Of a DNA stretch of 64,000 nt, positions 1-8,387 are shown piece after piece (position 1 is the first letter of the stretch; the number at the start of each line of letters is the position of its first letter). The position numbers and the translations under genes are program-made. Below the pieces are notes generated by a model. That model saw only the letters and a list, made by a program, of their open reading frames with translations. It was not told where the DNA came from and ran no database searches. The DNA comes from CAMLQK01 sp035690865 (lineage in GTDB: Bacteria > Patescibacteriota > Saccharimonadia > Saccharimonadales > UBA4665). The stretch covers positions 62,001-126,000 of the forward strand of contig DASSKE010000004.1 in the NCBI GenBank assembly GCA_035690865.1. Reading direction: 5' to 3'.

Positions 1-263
1 GTAAAGCCGCCGATTCGACGACTAAATCCCCTAGTGAGCCTGCAACGGTCTCATTATCAACAATCGCCCTTGACCTGCTCGGAACTGCTTGGCGCATCGC
101 AACGCCTGTTTTGATCTTTGTGGCAATGGGTCTTTTTGCTGACCGTGCGTGGGATACTGGCCCTTGGCTCACTTTGCTCGGTATGGTGTCTGGTTTTGGG
201 GTAGCTGCACTGCTCGTTAAAGAGCAAATTAAAAAGATTACCAAGCCGGAGGACACTGTATGA
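1..263 (+). CDS. AtpZ/AtpI-like F0 accessory protein, 5'-truncated
   Basis: The 86 residues visible (frame starting at base 3, stop TGA at 261-263) are the C-terminal part of a small two-helix membrane protein. Hydrophobic segments lie at about visible residues 29-46 and 53-72, joined by a short loop with DRAWDTGP, followed by a Lys-rich tail. This arrangement, directly before atpB, fits the AtpZ/AtpI (ATPase_gene1) family, which helps F0 or c-ring assembly and has been linked to Mg2+/Ca2+ handling. Its stop overlaps the atpB start as ATGA (260-263), so the two are translationally coupled. The start lies outside the window. The family call comes from the two-helix pattern and position and is fairly secure. 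Confidence 0.75.
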   Translation, partial: KAADSTTKSPSEPATVSLSTIALDLLGTAWRIATPVLIFVAMGLFADRAWDTGPWLTLLGMVSGFGVAALLVKEQIKKITKPEDTV

Positions 264-1060
264 CCACGCTTTTTGCTGCTGGCCCACACATTAACGTAGC
301 ACCTGATACCCTTTTTCATATCGGTCCTTTTGCGGTGACCAACGCACAAATTCTCGGCTTAGTGGGATCATTGTTGGTGCTCGCCGTGCTGTTCTTTACC
401 GCAGCTAAAGTTAAAAAGCAAAGCCGCAATCGTTTTGCGCACATGGTTTTGTGGGCGTTCGAGGGACTTAACGATACAGTCGAAGAAGTAATCGGCGACA
501 AAAAAGTAGCCCGCAAAATTGCACCACTGGCAATTACGATTGTATTTTTCTTCCTTATAAACAACTGGCTCGGGTTATTGCCGATTGTTGGTTCGGTAAC
601 CTACGATCACGTTCCGCTGCTCCGCGGAGCTGCTGCTGACCTTAACACCACCCTTGGCTTGGCAATTGTGTCAATGGGTACTGCTCAGGTGTGGGCTATG
701 CGCCGCCGCGGATTCTTTAACAATCTTGGCCGCTACTTCCAAAACCCCTTTAAAGATCCTCTGCACGCCTTTGAAGGTATCCTCGAGTTTATTGCCGAAT
801 TCTCGCGCACCGCAGCACTGTCGCTTCGTATTTTTGGTAACGTTTTTGGTGGTGAGGTATTGCTCGGCGTTATTGCCTTCCTGACTGGCTATGCTGCCCC
901 GCTTGCGCTTCCGCTCTTTTATGTATTGGAGCTGTTTGTTGGCGCAGTGCAGGCCTACGTATTCTTTATGCTTACCGTGGTATTTATTTCGCTTGGTTTG
1001 CCCAGTGCCGAGGATGCGCATGGTCACGCCGAGTCGGATACGGCAAAGGAGACGGCTTAA
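260..1060 (+). CDS. atpB: ATP synthase F0 subunit a
   Basis: This 266-residue polytopic membrane protein forms the proton half-channels next to the c-ring. The essential arginine that faces the c-ring carboxylate is R190, in the conserved context SLRIFGN. A second hallmark is the NNWLGLLP segment near residue 101. The C-terminus after about residue 245 is short and polar. The start at 260 is supported by GGAGGA at 248-253, six bases upstream, and by the ATGA overlap with the preceding gene. It is followed by a 122-nt gap before atpE that can form hairpins. It works with atpE and atpF in the membrane sector. Confidence 0.97.
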   Translation: MTTLFAAGPHINVAPDTLFHIGPFAVTNAQILGLVGSLLVLAVLFFTAAKVKKQSRNRFAHMVLWAFEGLNDTVEEVIGDKKVARKIAPLAITIVFFFLINNWLGLLPIVGSVTYDHVPLLRGAAADLNTTLGLAIVSMGTAQVWAMRRRGFFNNLGRYFQNPFKDPLHAFEGILEFIAEFSRTAALSLRIFGNVFGGEVLLGVIAFLTGYAAPLALPLFYVLELFVGAVQAYVFFMLTVVFISLGLPSAEDAHGHAESDTAKETA

Positions 1061-1066
1061 TTGGCC

Positions 1067-1120
1067 GCCGTCCCTTTGTGTCAGATTTAGCCGACGGCAA
1101 CAGTATGTGGCATAAAGGGA
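1067..1120 (+). promoter_or_regulatory. Possible alternative RNA hairpins between atpB and atpE
   Basis: In the 122-nt atpB-atpE gap, TCCCTTTGTG (1071-1080) can pair with CATAAAGGGA (1111-1120) over ten pairs including one G-U, with a 30-nt loop. GCCGTC (1067-1072) can instead pair with GACGGC (1093-1098). The two stems share bases 1071-1072, so they compete. Neither stem has a T-run, so this is not a classic terminator. It could mark an mRNA processing or stability element that raises atpE expression. The strong Shine-Dalgarno AAGGAG lies just before atpE. Function is inferred. Confidence 0.35.
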
Positions 1121-1182
1121 TAGCGACCGCTCTAGTGGTATGCTATAGGTAACGAAGTAATTATAAAAGGAGTGATAACATA

Positions 1183-1398
1183 ATGGATAACTTGGCATTT
1201 GGTCTCACCTACGCAATTGGCGCTGGCCTTTGTGGCGTTGGTTTGGGTCTTGTTGGTATGGGTGCTATGCAGGCTGTTGGCCGCAACCCAGAAGCAGCTG
1301 GTAAAATTCGTACCCTCATGATCTTGGGTATGTCATTCATCGACGCCCTGGCTATCATCGGTTTGGTTGTAGCCCTTATCATTAAGTTCTTGAAGTAA
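1183..1398 (+). CDS. atpE: ATP synthase F0 subunit c (proteolipid)
   Basis: This 71-residue hairpin protein has two transmembrane helices joined by the polar loop RNPEAAGKI. Helix 1 is glycine-rich (about residues 7-27). The proton-binding carboxylate is D54 in MSFIDALAIIG. The residues beside it are Ala and Leu, and I do not see the extra Gln/Ser/Thr/Tyr ligands of Na+-type rings, so proton coupling is likely. Aspartate is used here, as in E. coli, where many bacteria have glutamate. AAGGAG sits eight bases before the ATG. That is consistent with the high copy number of c per complex. The upstream gap has hairpin potential. Confidence 0.97.
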   Translation: MDNLAFGLTYAIGAGLCGVGLGLVGMGAMQAVGRNPEAAGKIRTLMILGMSFIDALAIIGLVVALIIKFLK

Positions 1399-1424
1399 TC
1401 CTGCGCAGAGGAAGGTAATCCCGC

Positions 1425-1970
1425 ATGCAGAATTTGATTGTTGCTAACACGAACAACGAGCAATCGCTTGGCTTGTTGCAGGCCTTGGGTATTGACTGGA
1501 AGCTTCTTATTGAACAGACTATCGCGTTTTTGATTTTGCTGTTCATTTTGAGCAAGTTTGTTTACCCAGTGCTTATTAAGGCTATTGATAGCCGCCGCCA
1601 ACAGATTGAGGCTGGGCTTGAAGAGGCTAAAGCTTCACGCGAGGCACTCGAAAAGGCCGAAGCAAAAGTTGAGGCCCTGCTGGCTCAGGCCCGCAAGGAT
1701 GCCGACGAAATTGTTGCCCGCTCTCACCAAGAAGCCGGTGCGATGGTTGCTGACGCCGAAACTAAAGCCGCCCAGCGCGCCGAGCAGATTGTAACCGATG
1801 CCCGCTCACAACTGGAGCGTGACATCACTAAGGCCCGCGAAACACTCAAGGCCGAAACCGTGCAACTGGTTGCAGCTGCAACTGAGCACATTGTGGGCGA
1901 AAAGCTCGACCAAAAGAAAGACGCCGCGCTTATTAGCAAGGCGCTCGATAACAAAGCCCAAGGCGCGTAA
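1425..1970 (+). CDS. atpF: ATP synthase subunit b (peripheral stalk)
   Basis: This 181-residue protein has one N-terminal membrane helix (about residues 26-50, rich in Ile/Leu/Phe), then a long Ala/Glu/Lys-rich helix through about residue 165. This is the coiled-coil dimerising stalk that holds F1 as a stator. The stretch after the membrane helix (KAIDSRRQQIEAGLEEAK) is typical of bacterial b subunits. Only one b gene is seen and no b' copy, so a homodimer is expected. The gene is 26 nt after atpE and 9 nt before atpH. Confidence 0.95.
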   Translation: MQNLIVANTNNEQSLGLLQALGIDWKLLIEQTIAFLILLFILSKFVYPVLIKAIDSRRQQIEAGLEEAKASREALEKAEAKVEALLAQARKDADEIVARSHQEAGAMVADAETKAAQRAEQIVTDARSQLERDITKARETLKAETVQLVAAATEHIVGEKLDQKKDAALISKALDNKAQGA

Positions 1971-1979
1971 GGTAATAGT

Positions 1980-2384
1980 ATGAGTACAAAACTATCCCGA
2001 AGGAGTATCGCAACCGCAATTGCCGCTAAGCTTGTGCACGAGCCGCAAGAGCGCAAAAAGTGGATTTCTATGCTGGCTGCCTACTTGGTTGACCAACGTC
2101 TGACCAGCGACCATTACGTAACCCTGATTGTGCGAGATATCGTACGGGAAGTATTTGTGCAGAGCGGCGAGCTGTTGGTTGAAGCTACCACCGCCCGCCC
2201 GCTTACCGATGCCCTGCGCCACGAATTGGTGAGTACTTTACGAGCACACACCGGCGCTAAAACAGTGGTGCTACAAGAGGATGTAGATCCTACCCTACTT
2301 GGTGGATTTATAGCCCGCACGCCCGACGCAGAACTAGACACGAGCGTTCGGACCACTCTAAAACATTTGGCAGCAATCAAATAA
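1980..2384 (+). CDS. atpH: ATP synthase F1 subunit delta (short form)
   Basis: At 134 residues this delta subunit is shorter than the usual roughly 175-180. The C-terminal signature is clear: DPTLLGGFIARTPDAELDTS followed by a short leucine-rich end. This matches the family pattern of a GGF motif and an acidic-D-S segment. The N-terminal helical bundle that contacts alpha subunits appears shortened. The gene sits in the canonical place between atpF and atpA. It links the b stalk to the top of F1. The identification is firm; the meaning of the short N-terminus is unknown. Confidence 0.9.
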   Translation: MSTKLSRRSIATAIAAKLVHEPQERKKWISMLAAYLVDQRLTSDHYVTLIVRDIVREVFVQSGELLVEATTARPLTDALRHELVSTLRAHTGAKTVVLQEDVDPTLLGGFIARTPDAELDTSVRTTLKHLAAIK

Positions 2385-2420
2385 CAGCGAGCGATAAACG
2401 AGGAGAAGAGAGAATACAAG

Positions 2421-3971
2421 ATGAGCGACCTAAACATTCAAGAACTATCACAGGAACTGCGTGATGCTATCCAAGGCTTGCACACCACCAAAGGTCTGGA
2501 AGAAGCAGGCATTGTTACCCGTGTGGGTGACGGCGTGGCCTGGATTTATGGCCTGCGGAGTGCCGGTTCCAACGAGGTAGTCGAAATCGAAACTATTGGT
2601 GGCGGTAGCGTACAGGCTTTTGTGCTGAACCTGCTTGAAGATGAAATTGGTGCTGTGTTGCTTGGCGATGACAGCAAGGTGGTTGCGGGCGCAAAGGTAA
2701 CCCTTACCGGCGAACTCCTACAGGTGCCTGTTGGTCCTGAATTGGTTGGCCGTGTGGTTGACCCCCTGGGTCGTCCGCTTGACGGCAAGGGTGCTATTAA
2801 GGCCAAGCAACGCGGCTTAATTGAACGTCCGGCTCCTGGTGTTATGGCCCGTAAATCAGTGCACGAGCCAATGATGACCGGTATTATGGCCATTGACGCT
2901 ATGGTGCCAATCGGCCGTGGCCAACGTGAACTTATCATCGGCGACCGTCAAACAGGTAAAACAGCTATTGCCATTGACACCATGATTAACCAAGCCAAGC
3001 AGGCTACTGGTGTGGTGAACGTGTATGTTGCTGTTGGACAAAAGGCCTCTAAAGTGGCTGCACTCGTAGAGCGCCTCAAGCGCGAAGGCGTTATGGATCA
3101 GACCATTGTGGTGGCTACCAGTCCTGCCGACCCAGCTCCTCTGCTCTACCTCGCACCATATGCTGGTTGCGCTATGGGTGAATACTTCCGCGACAACTCT
3201 CAGCATGCGCTGATTATCTACGATGATCTTTCTAAGCACGCCGTTGCTTACCGCCAAATGTCCTTGCTCCTTCGCCGTCCACCAGGACGCGAAGCCTACC
3301 CTGGTGACGTGTTCTATTTGCACTCTCGCTTGCTGGAACGAGCTGCTAAGCTTAACGATGATTTAGGCGCTGGTTCGCTCACTGCCCTGCCAATTATCGA
3401 AACACAGGCTGGCGACATTTCTGCGTACATTCCTACGAACGTTATCTCTATTACCGACGGCCAGATCTTCCTCGAAACCAACCTGTTCTACCAGGGTATC
3501 CGTCCGGCTATTTCGGTTGGTCTGTCGGTGTCCCGCGTGGGTGGTTCGGCCCAAACCAAAGCTGTTAAATCGGTGGCTGGCTCGCTTCGTCTTGACTTGG
3601 CACAGTTCCGTGAGTTGGCTTCATTTGCCCAGTTCTCGACCGACCTGGATGCCGAAACCAAGCATCGCATTGACCGCGGTCAACGTTTAACTGAGCTTTT
3701 AAAGCAAAAACAGTACCATCCGCTATCTGTGGCCGAGCAAACTGCTAGCCTTTTGGCTGCCACACAGGGCGCATTTGACGCGGTTCCTACCGAAAAGATT
3801 AAAGACGCACAGGCAGATTTGCTTAGTGCCTTGCAGAACGACCATAAGAGTGTGATGAAAACGCTCGATAAAGGTGACAAGCCAAGCGACGATATCAAAA
3901 AAGATGTTTTGGCTGTAGCTGAAAAGATTGCAAAATCGTACAGCGCATCGGCTAAAGCTAAAAAGGCGTAA
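2421..3971 (+). CDS. atpA: ATP synthase F1 subunit alpha
   Basis: This 516-residue protein is the non-catalytic nucleotide-binding subunit. The Walker A motif GDRQTGKT is at residues 174-181, and the arginine-finger context SVSRVGGSAQ follows in the C-terminal half. The N-terminal beta-barrel, central ATPase domain and C-terminal helical bundle are all present at normal length. The extreme C-terminus is a Lys/Ala-rich tail. A purine-rich Shine-Dalgarno stretch (GAGGAGAAG) precedes the start. Six bases separate its stop from atpG. Confidence 0.98.
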   Translation: MSDLNIQELSQELRDAIQGLHTTKGLEEAGIVTRVGDGVAWIYGLRSAGSNEVVEIETIGGGSVQAFVLNLLEDEIGAVLLGDDSKVVAGAKVTLTGELLQVPVGPELVGRVVDPLGRPLDGKGAIKAKQRGLIERPAPGVMARKSVHEPMMTGIMAIDAMVPIGRGQRELIIGDRQTGKTAIAIDTMINQAKQATGVVNVYVAVGQKASKVAALVERLKREGVMDQTIVVATSPADPAPLLYLAPYAGCAMGEYFRDNSQHALIIYDDLSKHAVAYRQMSLLLRRPPGREAYPGDVFYLHSRLLERAAKLNDDLGAGSLTALPIIETQAGDISAYIPTNVISITDGQIFLETNLFYQGIRPAISVGLSVSRVGGSAQTKAVKSVAGSLRLDLAQFRELASFAQFSTDLDAETKHRIDRGQRLTELLKQKQYHPLSVAEQTASLLAATQGAFDAVPTEKIKDAQADLLSALQNDHKSVMKTLDKGDKPSDDIKKDVLAVAEKIAKSYSASAKAKKA

Positions 3972-3976
3972 CCTCT

Positions 3977-4843
3977 ATGGCATCCAGGCAGCAAATTAAA
4001 CAGCGGATCGGCTCGGTAAAGAACACCAAGCAGATTACGCGCGCCATGCAACTGGTGGCTGCCAGCAAGTTGCGCCGGGCTCAGGATGCTGCGGCTGGTC
4101 CGACAGCGTACGCTGAACTCGCCCGCGAAGTGCTGGCTAGCTTGCGCCATGTGGTAAACACTGGCGAAGCACACACGCTTTTTTCGCAGCGTCCAATTAA
4201 GAACCGCCTGCTCATTGTTATCTCGAGCGATCTTGGTCTGGCTGGTGCATACGACGCCAATGTTATTCGTCAAATGCTCGACGAAATTAAGGCCGACCGT
4301 GACAAAAACGTAAACACGTTGGTGGTGACTATCGGCCGCAAAGCTGCACAGGTAGCTGGCCGTGTCAGTGGTGTGACGGTCGAAGGTATGTACAGCGAAC
4401 TAGCCGACAAACCCGATGCTGACGCCATCCGGCCTATCCTGTATTCGCTGGTTAACATGTTCCTCGATCACAAAGTTGACGCGGTAGACCTTATTTACAC
4501 GCACTTTGTGTCAACGGTGACCCAGCAAGTAACCATGCAACGATTATTGCCTGCCGGTGCGCAGGAAGTGTCAGAAGAAGGCTATGTTTCGCAGAGCGTG
4601 GAGCCATCGGCAGACATGCTGGCACGCGTGGCTACAGAGCGTTTGGTTGAGGCACAGGTGTATCAGGCAATGCTCGATGCCAAGGCTTCGGAGCATTCAA
4701 TGCGCATGCTGGCTATGAAAAACGCCACCGATAATGCATCTGACCTTATTGATGATTTAACCCTGGCATTTAACAACGCCCGCCAAGCGGCTATTACCCA
4801 AGAACTAGCCGAGATTAGTGGTGGCGTGGAGGCAATGAAATAA
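3977..4843 (+). CDS. atpG: ATP synthase F1 subunit gamma (rotor shaft)
   Basis: This 288-residue protein has the two family ends: the N-terminal helix with RIGSVKNTKQITRAMQLVAA, and the C-terminal helix with MKNATDNASDLIDDL followed by FNNARQAAITQEL. These form the central coiled coil turning inside the alpha-beta hexamer. The middle Rossmann-like part contains SSDLGLAGAYDANV. Length is normal. Its stop codon overlaps the next start as TAATG (4841-4845), coupling it to an unrecognised 77-residue gene where atpD would normally follow. Confidence 0.97.
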   Translation: MASRQQIKQRIGSVKNTKQITRAMQLVAASKLRRAQDAAAGPTAYAELAREVLASLRHVVNTGEAHTLFSQRPIKNRLLIVISSDLGLAGAYDANVIRQMLDEIKADRDKNVNTLVVTIGRKAAQVAGRVSGVTVEGMYSELADKPDADAIRPILYSLVNMFLDHKVDAVDLIYTHFVSTVTQQVTMQRLLPAGAQEVSEEGYVSQSVEPSADMLARVATERLVEAQVYQAMLDAKASEHSMRMLAMKNATDNASDLIDDLTLAFNNARQAAITQELAEISGGVEAMK

Positions 4844-5076
4844 TGGCAATACGACACATTACAGAATACGACCAGCACACCGCAATGAATGGTCCCGACT
4901 CACGGGTTGAGCCTGCATCATATTTTGAGACCCCACCCGGCCAACCGTTGTATGAGATGCCACCTCGTGACTTTCATCAGGTATTTCCTGATAGCCGTCG
5001 AGTTGTGGTAGCGGGCACACCACTTGCAAATGCAGTAGAAATAGTTTTGCCTAATGAGAATGGAGAGCAACAATAA
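4843..5076 (+). CDS. Unrecognised 77-aa protein between atpG and atpD
   Basis: I do not recognise this 77-residue protein. It has no membrane segment or signal peptide. The N-terminal half is polar and Pro-rich (PDSRVEPASYFETPPGQP, then YEMPPRDFHQVFPD). The C-terminal part, RRVVVAGTPLANAVEIVLPN, looks like two beta strands. Both junctions are TAATG overlaps: with atpG at 4841-4845 and with atpD at 5074-5078. GGAGG just upstream could serve as its ribosome site. The coupling shows that it is translated at levels tied to gamma and beta. A role in F1 assembly, regulation or stability is possible but is inference from position only. Confidence 0.8.
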   Translation: MAIRHITEYDQHTAMNGPDSRVEPASYFETPPGQPLYEMPPRDFHQVFPDSRRVVVAGTPLANAVEIVLPNENGEQQ

Positions 5077-6467
5077 TGGCAACAGCAACAAAGGAAAAAA
5101 ACCAAACCACTGCCGGACAGATTGTCCAGGTAGTTGGTGTGGTGGTTGACGTTGAATTTAAGCACGGTCAGCTGCCACCAATTAACAACGCTCTTGAGAT
5201 TACGCACGATGGCAAGAAAGTGCTGCTTGAGGTTGCACAGCACCTTAACGAAGGCACGGTGCGTACGATTGCTCTGGCTTCTACCGATGGTTTGAAGCGC
5301 GGCGATGCCGTGATTAACACTGGCGCACCTATTACTGTGCCGGTTGGCGACAAAACTTCTGGCCGCATGTTTAACGTAGCTGGTGAGCCAATTGACGGTG
5401 GCGACAATATATTTGATGAGCGTGCGCCAATTCACCGCGAGCCGCCAAAGCTCGAAGACCAAGCAGGCTCGCTTGAGATTCTTGAGACAGGCATTAAGGT
5501 TATCGACCTTATCTGTCCTGTTCTTAAGGGTGGTAAAGTTGGTCTGTTCGGTGGTGCCGGTGTAGGTAAAACCGTTCTGATTCAGGAATTTATTAACAAC
5601 ATCGCTAAGTTTCATGGTGGTAACTCGGTATTTGCCGGTGTTGGTGAGCGCACCCGCGAAGGCAACGACCTTTACGAAGAAATGAAAGAAGCTGGCGTGC
5701 TCGACAAGACCTCTTTGGTGTTCGGCCAGATGAACGAACCACCAGGAGCTCGTTTACGCGTGGGCCTTTCGGGCCTTGCTATGGCCGAAGAGTTCCGCGA
5801 TAAGGGCAAAGACGTGCTGCTGTTTGTAGACAACATCTTTCGCTTTACCCAGGCTGGTTCCGAGGTGTCTGCCCTGCTTGGCCGACTGCCTTCGGCAGTG
5901 GGTTATCAGCCTAACTTGCAGCAAGAAATGGGTTCCCTGCAGGAACGCATCACTTCTACCAAGAACGGGTCCATTACTTCCGTACAGGCCGTTTACGTGC
6001 CTGCCGACGACCTTACCGACCCGGCTCCGGCAACCACTTTTGCTCACCTTGACTCGACCATTGTATTGAACCGTGCGCTAACCGACATTGGTATTTATCC
6101 TGCTGTTGACCCGCTTGACTCAAGCTCAACTGTGCTTGACCCCGAAATTGTTGGCGATGAGCACTACGCAGTAGCCCGCGAAGTACAGCGTATCCTGCAG
6201 CGTTACAAAGACCTCCAGGATATTATTGCCATTCTTGGTATGGAAGAGCTTTCGGAGGAAGATAAAAAGACGGTTGCCCGCGCCCGCCGCATCCAACGTT
6301 TCTTGAGCCAGCCTTTTTATGTTGCCGAGAAGTTTACCGGCAACGAAGGTAAGTACGTTTCGCTTAAGGACACGGTAAAGAGCTTCAAAGAAATTCTTGA
6401 TGGCAAGCACGACGATAAGCCAGAGTCAGCCTTCTACATGAAGGGTGCGATTAGCGAGGTTAAATAA
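5076..6467 (+). CDS. atpD: ATP synthase F1 subunit beta (catalytic)
   Basis: This 463-residue catalytic subunit carries Walker A GGAGVGKT at residues 159-166, the catalytic-glutamate region GERTREGND, the Walker B-side segment LLFVDNIFRFTQAGSEVS, and the DELSEED-loop equivalent EELSEED near residue 390. A short N-terminal extension (MATATKEKNQTTAG) precedes the barrel. It starts by TAATG overlap with the 77-residue gene and ends by TAATG overlap with the 171-residue gene. It makes and hydrolyses ATP in the alpha3beta3 hexamer. Confidence 0.98.
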   Translation: MATATKEKNQTTAGQIVQVVGVVVDVEFKHGQLPPINNALEITHDGKKVLLEVAQHLNEGTVRTIALASTDGLKRGDAVINTGAPITVPVGDKTSGRMFNVAGEPIDGGDNIFDERAPIHREPPKLEDQAGSLEILETGIKVIDLICPVLKGGKVGLFGGAGVGKTVLIQEFINNIAKFHGGNSVFAGVGERTREGNDLYEEMKEAGVLDKTSLVFGQMNEPPGARLRVGLSGLAMAEEFRDKGKDVLLFVDNIFRFTQAGSEVSALLGRLPSAVGYQPNLQQEMGSLQERITSTKNGSITSVQAVYVPADDLTDPAPATTFAHLDSTIVLNRALTDIGIYPAVDPLDSSSTVLDPEIVGDEHYAVAREVQRILQRYKDLQDIIAILGMEELSEEDKKTVARARRIQRFLSQPFYVAEKFTGNEGKYVSLKDTVKSFKEILDGKHDDKPESAFYMKGAISEVK

Positions 6468-6982
6468 TGGCCCACCCCTTTGAGCCTACAGGCCGCCGAT
6501 TTGTAGCCTCCGAAGAGGTCGTGCCCGGCCCTGCGTTGCAGGGAGGTTCAATGCTGTCTGAGTTGTGGGGTGTGTATAAGGCACTTTTGCCGGAAGAATC
6601 GTTGGGTAAGTCGGTGCTAGGCACCCGTCCTGATATGGTGAATCCCGGTTCTTTTACGAGCCTTGCAAATCTTGCTGAGTCCACTGCGGGGTATGACGAT
6701 GATGGCCGTGTCGTGAACATTAGTCGTGGCACACGGCAGGTACGGGCAGTAGCTGATGGCTTGCGTCCCTTTCTTGGTGTTGTGACCGAGGGCGAGTTAT
6801 CCGATAGCTCACTTGCGCCAACGTTGCCGTCGGGCGCCTTTCGTTTGATTCTCGTTGACGAGGCACACCGCCCCGGGGAAAGCCCCCGCTACCAAGGGAT
6901 CCACGATATCCAGGGCGGCCAGAGTAATTTTCGCCTGGCAAGTTTAGATTCACGGCCCGAAGTAGGTCCAGATTGTGAGTAA
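6467..6982 (+). CDS. Unrecognised 171-aa protein between atpD and atpC
   Basis: I do not recognise this 171-residue soluble protein. There is no signal peptide or membrane helix. It contains LSELWGVYKALLPEESLGKS near residues 31-50, NISRGTRQVRAVADGLRPFL in the middle, a hydrophobic strand FRLILVDEAHRPGE near 124-137, and a polar tail with PDCE at the end. It overlaps atpD by TAATG and overlaps the GTG start of atpC by eight bases, so it is translated as part of the F1 block. Such a gene is not a standard atp operon member. A link to the beta or epsilon subunit is inferred from position. Confidence 0.8.
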   Translation: MAHPFEPTGRRFVASEEVVPGPALQGGSMLSELWGVYKALLPEESLGKSVLGTRPDMVNPGSFTSLANLAESTAGYDDDGRVVNISRGTRQVRAVADGLRPFLGVVTEGELSDSSLAPTLPSGAFRLILVDEAHRPGESPRYQGIHDIQGGQSNFRLASLDSRPEVGPDCE

Positions 6983-7421
6983 AGATATGATGGAATTAGA
7001 ATTAGTATCACTTGACGGCGTTAAGTTTAAGGCGCAAGCCTACTCTATTGTGTTGCCAACAGCCAGCGGCGAAATTACTATTTTGCCTGGCCATGAGCCG
7101 CTTTTGAGTTTGCTGGTACCTGGTGTTATTACGATCCGCAAAAAAAAGGATGACCCAGACTACCATTTAGAGCACTACGCAACCTTTGGCGGTGTACTGG
7201 AGATTCGCCCTGATGTAACGCGCGTATTGGTTGACGAAGCCACGCATGGCGACGAAGTAAACGAGTCCGAAGCACAAAAAGCCCACGACAAAGCGGTTGA
7301 AATGCGTAAGGCCGCCAAGAACCAGGTTGAGCTCGAAAAAGCCCAGTCATTGGTTGACCGCCAGCGCGTTCGCCTGCAGGTGGCTGGCTTGCGCCGCAAA
7401 CACCGCGACCACCGTTCTTAA
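6975..7421 (+). CDS. atpC: ATP synthase F1 subunit epsilon
   Basis: This 148-residue protein has the conserved N-terminal beta-sandwich of epsilon, with LPTASGEITILPGHEPL around residues 27-43 and FGGVLEI later. A C-terminal helical hairpin rich in Ala/Glu/Lys/Arg follows, which in other bacteria regulates ATP hydrolysis. The tail RRKHRDHRS is unusually basic. The start is GTG at 6975, inside the preceding gene. Its last four bases overlap the 3' end of a gene on the opposite strand, and no terminator is visible after the operon. Confidence 0.94.
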   Translation: MSKDMMELELVSLDGVKFKAQAYSIVLPTASGEITILPGHEPLLSLLVPGVITIRKKKDDPDYHLEHYATFGGVLEIRPDVTRVLVDEATHGDEVNESEAQKAHDKAVEMRKAAKNQVELEKAQSLVDRQRVRLQVAGLRRKHRDHRS

Positions 7422-8257
7422 GCGATATCTTTGACTACATGCAGCTGGAGCTTTGGAGTCCCAGCTGGTTTGGGCAACGCGAGCGCTGTTAATGCGCCAT
7501 GGCGTACGGCCGATACTTGCACAAAACTTTCGGTGCCTATTTTACCCAGGTAAGTGTTCATTCTTTGATTGATTAATTCAAATTGACCAATGCCAATGCC
7601 ATAGGCTGGCTGTCCGTCGTTCCACGAACGCCGGCTATCCAGCAAATGATGCGGCGTTTGATTAACGACTACGTCGGGCGCTTCGTGGTCTGCCTCGGTA
7701 AGCGCTACACGTTTGGGCGGAACAAATAAATAGTGTGAGGCTTTGGTCATGCCGCCTTTGGCGTCATCTTCAAAAAGGTCGGCTTCTGCTATGCTATGAC
7801 TAACAATACCCTCAGTTGCTCGCCGTTGAGCACGCAAGGCAGGCATAAAACGGGTGTAATACCCCTTGTCGTCAGACATGCCGGCGTAGCCAGGGTCGAT
7901 CTGTTTTGTATCAGCAAAAATCACTTCCTCGTTAGCCGTATTATGCAATATGTCGCTAATCGGTTCGGCTAATTCAAACGAAGCGCATTGTTCGTGAAAC
8001 ACCATTTCTAGCCCTTGTTGGCGGCAGGCACCGATGGCCATGCCAGCCAAGACGTGGGTTTCGATACCGAGCCTGGTAAAACTGCCAGGCTTTTGTAGTT
8101 CCATGGCGGCCGTACGGTCAATAGTTGCTCCATGTGCACCGCCGGCAATTTGGAGCCAGGGCCGCTCCCACGGCCGGTCGTCCATACATCCAACGACAAG
8201 GTTCCGTGAAGGTATGGGGGCGTAGAGTTCAGATTGTGAATATGGTGCGTGTGTCAT
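7418..8257 (-). CDS. Cadmium-carbonic-anhydrase-like protein, divergent member
   Basis: This 279-residue protein carries VGCMDDRPWERP near the N-terminus (C24) and MVFHEQC later (H88, C91). The cysteine followed by a D-x-R element, then His and Cys, recalls the CDCA fold of diatom cadmium carbonic anhydrase, whose metal is held by Cys-His-Cys. The C24-to-H88 distance (64) is the same as C57-to-H121 in the neighbouring divergent gene, which supports common ancestry. The DGR of that gene is DDR here. The last His and Cys are only three residues apart, unlike the neighbour, so the metal site may differ. An extended -10 TGCTATACT lies upstream on this strand. Confidence 0.55.
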   Translation of the reverse strand: MTHAPYSQSELYAPIPSRNLVVGCMDDRPWERPWLQIAGGAHGATIDRTAAMELQKPGSFTRLGIETHVLAGMAIGACRQQGLEMVFHEQCASFELAEPISDILHNTANEEVIFADTKQIDPGYAGMSDDKGYYTRFMPALRAQRRATEGIVSHSIAEADLFEDDAKGGMTKASHYLFVPPKRVALTEADHEAPDVVVNQTPHHLLDSRRSWNDGQPAYGIGIGQFELINQRMNTYLGKIGTESFVQVSAVRHGALTALALPKPAGTPKLQLHVVKDIA

Positions 8258-8324
8258 ATGCAGAGGCCATTTATATCATCAAATTTGCAGTATAGCACTT
8301 TTATGCAAAAATAGTGTAGGTATC

Positions 8325-8353
8325 TTTCGCAACATCGCAGAATGCGGTATGAT
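8325..8353 (+). promoter_or_regulatory. Promoter of the rightward carbonic-anhydrase-like gene
   Basis: TTTCGC (8325-8330), 17 bases, TATGAT (8348-8353). AAGGAG follows shortly before the ATG at 8388. The opposite-strand gene has an extended -10 (TGC-TATACT) in the same gap, so the pair may be expressed divergently from one intergenic region. Confidence 0.5.
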
Positions 8354-8387
8354 AACGCTCTAGACATGTTTGGGATAAGGAGAGAAG

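Noticed and set aside
671..1198. 175-codon open frame antisense to atpB
   Set aside because: It lies opposite a certain gene, has no family resemblance, no ribosome site, and poor composition.
4977..5615. 212-codon frame antisense to atpD
   Set aside because: Entirely opposite a conserved catalytic subunit; it is a shadow of that gene's codon bias.
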